From Acidobacteriota bacterium (lineage in GTDB: Bacteria > Acidobacteriota > Thermoanaerobaculia > UBA5066): a stretch of 64,000 bases of DNA. Positions 49,386 to 60,620 of this stretch are shown here, piece after piece. The position numbers and the translations under genes were made by a program. The notes under the pieces were generated by a model. The model worked only from the letters and a program-made list of their open reading frames with translations. It was not told where the DNA came from and ran no database searches. Location of the stretch: contig JADJVE010000019.1 in the NCBI GenBank assembly GCA_016716715.1, positions 248,001 to 312,000 of the forward strand. Reading direction: 5' to 3'. The number at the start of each line of letters is the position of its first letter. The stretch's first letter is position 1.

Positions 49386-52147
49386 CGATCGCGGCGGGCA
49401 CGCGCCTCGGGCCGTACGAGGTCCTGTCGCTCCTCGGAGCCGGGGGCATGGGGGAGGTATACCGGGCGAGGGACGCGAAGCTCGCGAGGGACGTCGCGGT
49501 CAAGGTCCTGCCCGAAGATCTCTTCGAAGGTGAAGAGAGGAAGCAGCGGTTCGAGAGAGAGGCGCGCCTGCTGGCGAGCCTGAACCATCCGGGGATCGCC
49601 GCCATCTACTCATTCGAAGAAATCCCCTCTTCCTCTTCGAACCGGCATCTCCTCGTCATGGAGCTCGCCGAAGGCGAAAGCCTCGACAAGAAGATCGCGT
49701 CGAGCGCTCTTTCGCTCGAAGAATCCCTTTCTTTCGCGCGACAGATCGCCGAGGCGCTGGAGGCGGCGCACGAGAGGGGCATCGTCCACCGCGACCTGAA
49801 GCCGGCGAACGTCGTCGTCTCGGGCGAGGGACGGGTGAAGCTTCTCGACTTCGGCCTCGCGAAGGCATTCGAGACCGAGGCGACCACCTCTTCTCCCTCC
49901 ATCTCCATTTCGCCGACGCTCACGGCGCGGGCGACGGCGGCCGGGATGATCCTCGGAACGGCGGCCTACATGGCGCCCGAGCAGGCGCGGGGCAAGCCTG
50001 TCGACAAGAGGGCCGACGTCTGGGCGTTCGGCGTCGTGCTCTTCGAGATGCTGACGGGCAAGCGGCTCTTCCAGGGCGAGACGGTGAGCGACACGCTCGC
50101 GGCGGTCCTGCGCGACCCGGTGGACTTCGGGAAGCTGCCCCCGTCGACGCCGCCGTCCGTGAGGGTGCTCCTCGAGCGCTGTCTCGAGCGCGACCCGAAA
50201 CAGCGCCTGCAGGCGATCGGCGAGTCGCGCATCGCCCTCGAAAGGACGATCGCGGGGACCTCGGGAGCCATGAGCGCCGGAACGGATTCGGGCTCAGCCG
50301 TCGGCGTCGCGGCTCCGTCCCCCGAGCGCCGCGCGTTTCCGTGGGCGGTCGGCGTCGCGATCGGCGCCCTGGCCGTCTTAGCCGTCTGGATGCCGTGGAA
50401 GAAGGCGCCCCGGCCGGCACCCATTCGAATCAGCGGCGAGCTCGGGGCCGACGCCTCTCTCGTGACCGAGCTCGGCCCCGGCGCCGTGCTCTCGCCGGAC
50501 GGGACGCTCCTTGCATTCGTCGCCCAGAAGACCGGCGGCGGGTCGGCGCAGATCTGGGTGCGGCGGCTCGACCAGCTTCCCGCCGCGCCGCTCGCCGGGA
50601 CCGAGGGTGCGCGGGAGCCCTTCTTCTCGCCGGACGGAAAGTGGATCGGCTTCTCCGCGGACGGGAAGCTCAAGAAGGTTTCCGTGACCGGCGGCGCCGC
50701 CGTCGTTCTCTGCGAGGCTCAGAACCTGCGTGGCGCCTTCTGGACGGAGGACGGGTCGATCGTCTTCCTTCCGAATTCCGGGCCCGGCGTCGCGCTGCTG
50801 AGGGTCCCCGCCGCGGGCGGGAAGCCCGAGCCGTTCACGAAGCTCGAGGAGGGAGAGGTCACTCAGCGCTGGCCGCAGGTCCTTCCGGGCGGCAAGGCCA
50901 TCCTCTATACGGGGCACGCGACGACATCCTCGGGGTTCGAGGACGCGAACATCGTCGTGCAGCCGCTGCCGAAGGGGCCGCGGAAAATCCTCCAACGCGG
51001 CGGGTATCACGGCCGGTACCTCCCGAGCGGGCACATCGTCTACGTCCACGAGTCGACGCTCTTCGCGGCGCCGTTCGATCTCGGGAGGCTCGAGCTGACC
51101 GGTCCGCCGGTGCCCGTCGTCGAGGGAATCGCCTCGACGCCCAACAGTGTGGGCTCGAACTTCGCCTTCTCGGACGACGGCACGCTCGTGTATCTGCCGG
51201 GGAAGAGCGTGGGCGCGGCCTCGCCGATCCACTGGATGGACCGGGAGGGCAAGACGTCGGTGCTCCGCTCCGCGCCGTCCGCCTGGAACGACATCCGTTT
51301 CTCGCCAGACGGCCAGAAGATCGCGCTGGACGTGACCGACGGCGGGCAGACCGACATCTGGGTGTACGAATGGGCGCGGGACACGATGTCCCGCTTCACG
51401 TTCGACCTCGCCGAGGATTCGCATGCGGCGTGGGCGCCGGACGGCAAGCGCATCGCATTTGCTTCCGCGCGAGCCGACAAGGCCGTGACGAACCTCTACT
51501 GGCAGCGAGCCGACGGGACCGGAGACGTCCAGCGGCTCACCGAGAGCAAGGTCCGGCAGATCTCCACGTCCTTCCATCCCGGCGGGCGCTCTCTGGCGTT
51601 CATGGAGCAGGATCCCAAGACGAGCTGGGACATCATGATCCTCCCGATCGAGGGGGACGAGGCCGCCGGCTTCAAGCCCGGGAAGCCCACCGTCTTCCTC
51701 AACTCGCCGTTCATCGAGGTCTGGCCGGAGTTCTCGCCGGACGGCAGGTGGCTCGCCTACATGTCGAACGAGTCGGGACGGTACGAGGTCTACGTCCGCC
51801 CCTTCCCGGGCCCGGGCGGGAAGTGGCAGATCTCGACCGAGGGCGGCGGGTTCCCGACCTGGTCGCGGGCGAGCCGCGAGCTCTTCTTCGGACAGGACGG
51901 GAAGATCATGGCCGTTCCGTACTCGGCGGACGCCGCTTCTTTCCGCGCCGAGAAGCCGCAGCCCTTGAGCGGAGGGCGGTACAGCCCCACCGGCCCGTTT
52001 CGCGCATTCGACCTGCATCCGGACGGGAAGCGCTTCGCGATCCTGAAGCCGCCGGATTCCCAGGCCGACGTCCGGCACGACAAGGTCGTCTTCGTCTTCA
52101 ACTTCTTCGACGAGCTCAGGCGCGTCGCGGGGACCGGGAAGAAGTGA
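49382..52147 (+). CDS. Receptor-like Ser/Thr kinase K5 (propeller sensor)
   Basis: 921 residues; ATG 49382 overlaps K4 by 4 bp. Lys41, catalytic Asp138, D-F-G Asp156; clade A1. Its kinase domain is nearly identical to that of K6 (for example 50095-50255 against 52850-53010). The membrane helix near 321-340 and the propeller are distinct from K6. Ends V-F-V-F-N-F rather than N-W. Dispersed motif pair at 49513-49544 and 49610-49638. Confidence 0.93.
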   Translation: MTIAAGTRLGPYEVLSLLGAGGMGEVYRARDAKLARDVAVKVLPEDLFEGEERKQRFEREARLLASLNHPGIAAIYSFEEIPSSSSNRHLLVMELAEGESLDKKIASSALSLEESLSFARQIAEALEAAHERGIVHRDLKPANVVVSGEGRVKLLDFGLAKAFETEATTSSPSISISPTLTARATAAGMILGTAAYMAPEQARGKPVDKRADVWAFGVVLFEMLTGKRLFQGETVSDTLAAVLRDPVDFGKLPPSTPPSVRVLLERCLERDPKQRLQAIGESRIALERTIAGTSGAMSAGTDSGSAVGVAAPSPERRAFPWAVGVAIGALAVLAVWMPWKKAPRPAPIRISGELGADASLVTELGPGAVLSPDGTLLAFVAQKTGGGSAQIWVRRLDQLPAAPLAGTEGAREPFFSPDGKWIGFSADGKLKKVSVTGGAAVVLCEAQNLRGAFWTEDGSIVFLPNSGPGVALLRVPAAGGKPEPFTKLEEGEVTQRWPQVLPGGKAILYTGHATTSSGFEDANIVVQPLPKGPRKILQRGGYHGRYLPSGHIVYVHESTLFAAPFDLGRLELTGPPVPVVEGIASTPNSVGSNFAFSDDGTLVYLPGKSVGAASPIHWMDREGKTSVLRSAPSAWNDIRFSPDGQKIALDVTDGGQTDIWVYEWARDTMSRFTFDLAEDSHAAWAPDGKRIAFASARADKAVTNLYWQRADGTGDVQRLTESKVRQISTSFHPGGRSLAFMEQDPKTSWDIMILPIEGDEAAGFKPGKPTVFLNSPFIEVWPEFSPDGRWLAYMSNESGRYEVYVRPFPGPGGKWQISTEGGGFPTWSRASRELFFGQDGKIMAVPYSADAASFRAEKPQPLSGGRYSPTGPFRAFDLHPDGKRFAILKPPDSQADVRHDKVVFVFNFFDELRRVAGTGKK

Positions 52148-54846
52148 CGATCGCCGCCGGAACCCGCCTCGGACCGTACGAGGTCCTCTCGCTCCTCGGC
52201 GCCGGGGGGATGGGGGAGGTCTACCGGGCGAAGGATCCTCGCCTCAATCGGGAAGTCGCGGTCAAGGTCCTGCCTGAAGATCTCTTCGAAGGTGAAGAGA
52301 GAAAGCAGCGCTTCGAGAGAGAGGCGCGCCTCCTCGCAGCGCTCAATCATCCCGGAATCGCCGCGATCTACTCATTCGAAGAAGTCGCCGGGCGGCATCT
52401 CCTCGTCATGGAGCTCGCCGAAGGCGAAAGCCTCGACAAGAAGATCGCGTCGGGCGCTCTTCCACTCGAAGAATCTCTTTCTCTTGCCCGGCAGATCGCC
52501 GAGGCGCTGGAGGCGGCGCACGACAGGGGCATCGTCCACCGCGACCTCAAGCCGGCGAACGTCGTCGTCTCGGGCGAGGGACGGGTGAAGCTCCTCGACT
52601 TCGGCCTCGCGAAGGCGTTCGAGAACGAGAACGGATCATCGCCGGAGATCTCCGCTTCGCCGACTCTCACGGCGCGCGCAACGGCCGCCGGCGTGATCCT
52701 GGGGACGGCGGCGTACATGTCGCCCGAGCAGGCGCGCGGCAAAGCGGTGGACAAGAGAGCCGACGTCTGGGCGTTCGGGGTCGTCCTGTTCGAAATGCTC
52801 ACGGGAAAGCGTCTCTTCCATGGCGAGACGGTGAGCGACACGCTCGCGGCCGTCCTGCGGGATCCGGTGGACTTCGGGAAGCTGCCGCCGTCGACGCCAC
52901 CGTCCGTGCGGGTCCTGCTCGAGCGCTGCCTCGAGCGCGACCCGAAGCAGCGCCTGCAGGCGATCGGCGAATCGCGCATCGCCCTCGAAAGGACGATCGC
53001 CGGAAGCTCGGGCGTGCGTGCCGGGAGTCCACGTGAGACCGCACCGGCGCCGCGAGCGAGCCGGATTCCTCTCTATCTCTCCTGGGCGATTGCGGCCGCG
53101 TGTGCGGCCGCGGCGGGGGCGCTCGCGCTGCGCGCCCGCGCCCCCGAGGAGCGCGTCTACCGCGCGACGATCAACCCGCCCGAAGGAACGGTCTTCGCGG
53201 TCGACACGACGCAGCCGGGGCCGGCCGTTCTCTCGCCGGACGGGCGCAAGCTCGCGTTCACGGCCCGCGGGGCCGACGCGAAGGTGCGGCTGTACGTCCG
53301 GTCGCTCGATTCCGTCGAGGCGCGGCTGCTCGCGGGGACCGAGGGCGCGCAGTTCCCGTTCTGGTCGCCCGACGGGCGCTTCATCGGCTTCGGTGCGGAC
53401 CAGAAGCTCAAGCGGATCGAGGCTTCGGGTGGTCCGCCGTCCGTCATCTGCGCGACGACCGACTTTCCCAAGGGAGGAGCCTGGAGCCCGGCCGGAGTCA
53501 TCGTCTTCGCGCCGGCGTCCGGCGGCCCGCTCCACCTGGTTTCCGAGAACGGCGGCGAGTCGAAGCCGATCACGAAGCTCGACGTAAAACGGGGCGACAA
53601 CTCGCACCGGATGCCGTTCTTCCTTCCGGATGGAAAACACTTCCTCTATCTCGCGCGCATCGCGAGCGCGCTTCCCGCGGAAGGCCATCAGCTCCTGGTG
53701 GGCTCGGTCGACGGCGGCGAGTCGAGGGCCATCGTCCGCTCGCCGGCGGCCGCGGAATACGCGTCGGGGCACCTCCTCTTCCTGCGCGACCGGGCGCTGA
53801 TGGCACAGCGCTTCGATCCCTCTCGTCTGACGCTGGAGGGCGAGCCGCACCCCGTGGCCGAGAACATCAGCGTGCTCACGGGCGCTGCCAAGGCTCTCTT
53901 TTCCTCCTCTCAGGCCGGGGTCCTCGTCGCCCAGGTCGGAGCGGCCGTCGTCCTGGGGGCTCAGCTCGACTGGGTGGATCGTGGCGGCAAAGTGCTGGGC
54001 TCGCTGGCCGATCGCGCGCCCTACGACGAGGCCAGCATCTCGCCCGACGGCAGGAGCGTCGTCGTGTCGGCCCTCGACCTGAAGGCAGGTACGCACGATC
54101 TCTGGATCTGCGACGTCGCGCGGAACCTCAAGACGCGGTTCACGTTCGAGCCGGGGGAGGAGCTCACGGCACGCTGGTCCCCGGACGGGCGGTCGCTGGC
54201 CTACGTTTCCAATCGCGGCGCCCAGCAGGGCCTCTACCGCAAGCAGGTCGAGGGCTCAGGCGTGGAAGAGCTGCTGTACGCGTCGGAATCCGTGAAGCTC
54301 CCGAGCGGCTTTTCGCCGGACGGAAAGCTCCTCGCCTATCAGGAGCTTGGTACCGAGACGAACTTCGACATCTGGATCCTGCCGCTGACGGGAGACCGGA
54401 AGCCGTATCCGTTCCTCAAGACCAGCTTCAACGAGGCCAACGCCGCTTTTTCTCCCGACGGGAAGTGGCTGGCGTACGACTCGAACGAGTCCGGCCGGAA
54501 CGAGGTCTACGTGGCCCCGTTCCCCGGCCCCGGCCGAAAGTGGCAGGTCTCGGCCCAGGGCGGGGGGTATCCCTCCTGGCGTCAGGGCGGGAAGGAAATC
54601 CTCTATCAGGAGCTGCAGACGAACAGGGTCTTCTCCGTTCCCGTGACCCTCAAGGGCGATACGCCGGACTTCGGGCGGGCCGCGGAGCTCTTCGTGGCGC
54701 CGCAGCCCCTCGCGGGAATCGCGTCGCGATGGGACGCGACGGCAGACGGAAAAAAGTTCATCGTGATCCGGCCGAATCAGACGCGGGAGACAGGGTCGTT
54801 GACCCTCGTCGTGAACTGGACGGCGGAGCTGAAGGGGAAGAAATGA
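52144..54846 (+). CDS. Receptor-like Ser/Thr kinase K6 (propeller sensor)
   Basis: 900 residues from GTG 52144, overlapping K5 by 4 bp. Lys41, Asp134, D-F-G Asp152; clade A1, near-copy of the K5 kinase domain. Membrane helix near 312-332 (W-A-I-A-A-A-C-A-A-A-A-G-A-L-A-L, the same as in K1). The propeller resembles K4 (K-L-D-V-K-R-G-D-N-S-H-R). Ends L-V-V-N-W. The serine run of the first loop is missing here (E-E-V-A-G-R-H-L-L). Dispersed motif pair at 52274-52305 and 52371-52389. Confidence 0.93.
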   Translation: MTIAAGTRLGPYEVLSLLGAGGMGEVYRAKDPRLNREVAVKVLPEDLFEGEERKQRFEREARLLAALNHPGIAAIYSFEEVAGRHLLVMELAEGESLDKKIASGALPLEESLSLARQIAEALEAAHDRGIVHRDLKPANVVVSGEGRVKLLDFGLAKAFENENGSSPEISASPTLTARATAAGVILGTAAYMSPEQARGKAVDKRADVWAFGVVLFEMLTGKRLFHGETVSDTLAAVLRDPVDFGKLPPSTPPSVRVLLERCLERDPKQRLQAIGESRIALERTIAGSSGVRAGSPRETAPAPRASRIPLYLSWAIAAACAAAAGALALRARAPEERVYRATINPPEGTVFAVDTTQPGPAVLSPDGRKLAFTARGADAKVRLYVRSLDSVEARLLAGTEGAQFPFWSPDGRFIGFGADQKLKRIEASGGPPSVICATTDFPKGGAWSPAGVIVFAPASGGPLHLVSENGGESKPITKLDVKRGDNSHRMPFFLPDGKHFLYLARIASALPAEGHQLLVGSVDGGESRAIVRSPAAAEYASGHLLFLRDRALMAQRFDPSRLTLEGEPHPVAENISVLTGAAKALFSSSQAGVLVAQVGAAVVLGAQLDWVDRGGKVLGSLADRAPYDEASISPDGRSVVVSALDLKAGTHDLWICDVARNLKTRFTFEPGEELTARWSPDGRSLAYVSNRGAQQGLYRKQVEGSGVEELLYASESVKLPSGFSPDGKLLAYQELGTETNFDIWILPLTGDRKPYPFLKTSFNEANAAFSPDGKWLAYDSNESGRNEVYVAPFPGPGRKWQVSAQGGGYPSWRQGGKEILYQELQTNRVFSVPVTLKGDTPDFGRAAELFVAPQPLAGIASRWDATADGKKFIVIRPNQTRETGSLTLVVNWTAELKGKK

Positions 54847-55264
54847 GCCCGATTACGCTCGCCGTCTTCGAGGCCAGCCTGAAGCGCTGCGAGGCGCGTC
54901 CCGACTTCTTCGACGTGTTCTACGCGAGGTTCCTTGCGTCCTCCCCGGACGTGGCCGAGAAGTTCAGGGGCACGAACTTCGAACGCCAGAAGGAGCTGCT
55001 GCGCATTTCGCTCCATCACCTTCTTCTCGTCGCGCGCGATTCCAAGCAGGGACCGGACCCATATCTCGAGGACATCGCCGTCAAGCACGGGTCCGGCCAT
55101 CTCGCGATCGGCGCCCACATGTACGACCTCTGGCTGGACAGCCTGCTCGAGACCGTTCGCGAGTGCGACCCCGAGTGCTTCCCGGAGGTCGAGACCGCCT
55201 GGGAGGAAGTCATGATGGTCGGGATCCACTACCTGTGCGCGAACTACGAGGGGCGGCACCGCAA

Positions 55265-55268
<4 letters not shown>
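54843..55268 (+). CDS. Globin-like protein
   Basis: 141 residues, coupled on both sides to kinases (ATGA and GTGA overlaps). The helical pattern is that of single-domain or sensor-type globins: F-Y-A-R-F-L-A-S-S-P near residue 26, CD1-type Phe41 in E-K-F-R-G, and a likely proximal His86 in G-H-L-A-I-G-A-H-M-Y-D-L-W. No signal peptide or output domain. Location inside the kinase unit suggests that oxygen, NO or haem status feeds into the pathway, either by direct contact or as a scavenger. Confidence 0.75.
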
Positions 55269-57916
<2,648 letters not shown>

Positions 57917-57917
57917 C

Positions 57918-60620
57918 GTGACGCTGACCGCCGGCATGAAGCTCGGTTCCTACGAGATCCTCTCCCCGCTCGGCGCTGGAGGGATGGGAGAGGTCTACAG
58001 GGCGAGAGACTTGCGACTCGGGCGGGAGGTGGCGCTCAAGGTCCTGCCGGAAAATTTCCTGGAAGGTGAAGAGAACAAACAGCGCTTCGAGAGAGAGGCC
58101 CGGGTGCTCGCGAGCCTCAATCATCCGGGGATCGCCACTCTCTACTCATTCGAAGAAGTCCCGTCCTCCTCTTCCTCTCACTCCCGCCATCTCCTCGTCA
58201 TGGAGCTGATCGACGGCGAGACGCTCGCGAGCCGCCTCATGAAGGGTGCGCTGCCGCTCCCGCAGGTGATTGCTTTCGGGGTCCAGATCGCGGACGCCCT
58301 CGACCGGGCGCACCGGCAGGGGATCGTCCACCGCGACCTCAAGCCGGGAAACGTCATGCTCACGAAGAGCGGCGTGAAGCTGCTCGACTTCGGCCTCGCC
58401 AAGACGCTGGCGCCGCAGGCGCAGACCTCGGGCCTCACGTCGATGCCGACGATGGCGTCGCCCCAGAACCTCACGCAGCAGGGGACGATCCTCGGGACGT
58501 TCCAGTACATGGCGCCCGAGCAGCTCGAGGGGGGCGAGGCCGACGCACGCAGCGACATCTTCTCCTTCGGGGCGGTCCTCTACGAGATGGCGACCGGGAA
58601 GAAGGCCTTCGACGGGAAGAGCCAGGCGAGCCTCATCGGCTCGATCCTGAAGGACAGCCCGCCGCCCGTCTCGTCGATCGCGCCGATGACGCCGCCGGCC
58701 CTCGACCGCCTGGTCGCGACCTGCCTCTCGAAGGACCCGGAGGACCGCCTCCAGACGGCGCACGACGTGAAGCTCCAGCTCCAGTGGGTCGGCGAGGGCG
58801 GCTCGCAGGCCGGACTTCCGGCGCCCGTCGCCGCCCGGCGCAAGAACCGGGAGAAGCTCGCGTGGGCGCTCGCGGCCGCGGCCGCGGTCGCCGCGCTCGT
58901 CTTCGCGATCGGATTCCTCCGGCGCGCTCCGCGCGTCGTCACGCCGATCTCCGCCGCGATCCCGCTTCCCGAGAAGACGTTCGTCGAGTCGATCGCGCTC
59001 TCTCCCGACGGGAGAACGCTGGCGTTCACCGCCGGGAAAACGGGCGCTCAGCCCGGTCTCTGGGTCAGGACCCTCGGGTCCCCGGCGGCGCACCCGGTAG
59101 TCGGCGCCGAGGAAGCCAGCTTTCCCTTCTGGTCTCCCGACAGCCGGTTCATCGGTTACTTCACACAGGGATCCCTGAAGAGGATCGACCCGTCCGGCGG
59201 GCCGGCACTCACCGTCTGCGATGCGGCGCGGGGCGTCGGCGGCACCTGGAACCGCGACGGCACGATCGTCTTCGGTCCGGCGCCGACGTCGCCCCTCTTC
59301 CGCGTCCCGGCATCGGGCGGCAAGCCGGAGCCGGTCACGCGGCTCGACGCGTCCCTGCGCGTCACCGCGCATCGATACCCCTGGTTCCTGCCGGACGGGC
59401 GGCACTTCCTCTACATGGCCGCCAACCTGTCGGGGAACACGGGCGATCCCGCGAACTCGATTCGCGTGGGCTCGCTCGACGGGAAGACGGACAAAGCCGT
59501 GGTCGCCGGGATCGCGTCGAATCCTTCGTTCGTCGCGGGACACGTTCTCTATCCCAGCGAGGGAGCGCTGCTCGCGGTGAAGATGGATCCCGCGCGGCTC
59601 GAGGTGCGGGGAGACCCCGTCCCCGTCGCGCAGCGCCTGAACGTCACGAATTGGTACGGCTATGTCCAGTTCACGGCCTCGGACGACCTCCTCCTCTCGA
59701 CCCCGGCCTTCGCCATCCCGTCGCAGCTCGCCTGGTTCGACCGGAACGGCCGGCCGGCCGGGACGATCGGCGAGCCCGGTCTCTGGTTCGCGCCACGCCT
59801 CTCGCCCGACGGCCGGAGGATCGCGGTCGGTATGCTCGATCTCGGCCGGAATACGTCCGACATCTGGCTCTTCGACGCTGCCGGAGGAGCCGGTACGAAG
59901 TTCGTGTTCGGCAGCGGCAATAACTTCTCGCCCGTGTGGGCTCCCGGCGGCGACCGGCTCCTCTTCGGGTCCGACCGGAAGGCGAAGGGGTCGCGGCAGG
60001 ATCTCTGGACGAAGTCTCTCGACGGGAGCGCCGAGGAGATCCTGCTCGAATCGCCCGACGCCCGGATCCCCGAGGATTGGTCTCCGGACGGGAAGTCTCT
60101 CTCGATCGACAACGTCCCGGCGCAGGGAAAGAGGAACAACCAGCTCTGGATCATCGAGACGGCGGGAGAGAAGAAAGCCCGTCCGTTCGCGACGGAAGCG
60201 AACTACCAGGGATACAGCCGGTTCTCTCCCGACGGGCGATGGCTCGCCTACGATTCCGACGAGTCCGGACGGTCCGAGGTCTACGTTCGGCCGTTTCCGG
60301 GGCCCGGCGGCCGCTGGCAGATCTCGACGGCGGGGGGCGGCCAGCCGCACTGGCGCCGCGACGGCAAGGAGCTCGTCTTCCTCACCCCCGAGAACAAACT
60401 CATGGCGGTCCCGGTCGGCACGACCCCGGGATTCCAAGCCGGGCCGCCCGCGCTCCTGTTCGCGATCCATCCGAGCCTGAACGGGGCGGCCTACGACGCC
60501 ACCGGAGATCACCAGAAATTCCTCGTCAACACCGTCCCTGACGAACAGGGCTCGCCCCCCCTGAGCCTGCTCGTCCACTGGACGCGGCTCCTCGAGAAGC
60601 ACGAGGAATCGCGCCGATGA
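57918..60620 (+). CDS. Receptor-like Ser/Thr kinase K8 (propeller sensor)
   Basis: 900 residues from GTG 57918, one base after K7. Lys41, Asp140, D-F-G Asp157; clade A2, with a kinase half very like K4 (A-L-D-R-A-H-R-Q-G, M-A-S-P-Q-N-L-T-Q). Membrane helix near 316-336. Propeller distinct from K4, with V-A-H-R-Y-P-W-F replaced by T-A-H-R-Y-P-W-F-L-P-D-G; ends L-L-V-H-W. Dispersed motif pair at 58049-58078 and 58145-58180. Confidence 0.92.
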   Translation: MTLTAGMKLGSYEILSPLGAGGMGEVYRARDLRLGREVALKVLPENFLEGEENKQRFEREARVLASLNHPGIATLYSFEEVPSSSSSHSRHLLVMELIDGETLASRLMKGALPLPQVIAFGVQIADALDRAHRQGIVHRDLKPGNVMLTKSGVKLLDFGLAKTLAPQAQTSGLTSMPTMASPQNLTQQGTILGTFQYMAPEQLEGGEADARSDIFSFGAVLYEMATGKKAFDGKSQASLIGSILKDSPPPVSSIAPMTPPALDRLVATCLSKDPEDRLQTAHDVKLQLQWVGEGGSQAGLPAPVAARRKNREKLAWALAAAAAVAALVFAIGFLRRAPRVVTPISAAIPLPEKTFVESIALSPDGRTLAFTAGKTGAQPGLWVRTLGSPAAHPVVGAEEASFPFWSPDSRFIGYFTQGSLKRIDPSGGPALTVCDAARGVGGTWNRDGTIVFGPAPTSPLFRVPASGGKPEPVTRLDASLRVTAHRYPWFLPDGRHFLYMAANLSGNTGDPANSIRVGSLDGKTDKAVVAGIASNPSFVAGHVLYPSEGALLAVKMDPARLEVRGDPVPVAQRLNVTNWYGYVQFTASDDLLLSTPAFAIPSQLAWFDRNGRPAGTIGEPGLWFAPRLSPDGRRIAVGMLDLGRNTSDIWLFDAAGGAGTKFVFGSGNNFSPVWAPGGDRLLFGSDRKAKGSRQDLWTKSLDGSAEEILLESPDARIPEDWSPDGKSLSIDNVPAQGKRNNQLWIIETAGEKKARPFATEANYQGYSRFSPDGRWLAYDSDESGRSEVYVRPFPGPGGRWQISTAGGGQPHWRRDGKELVFLTPENKLMAVPVGTTPGFQAGPPALLFAIHPSLNGAAYDATGDHQKFLVNTVPDEQGSPPLSLLVHWTRLLEKHEESRR

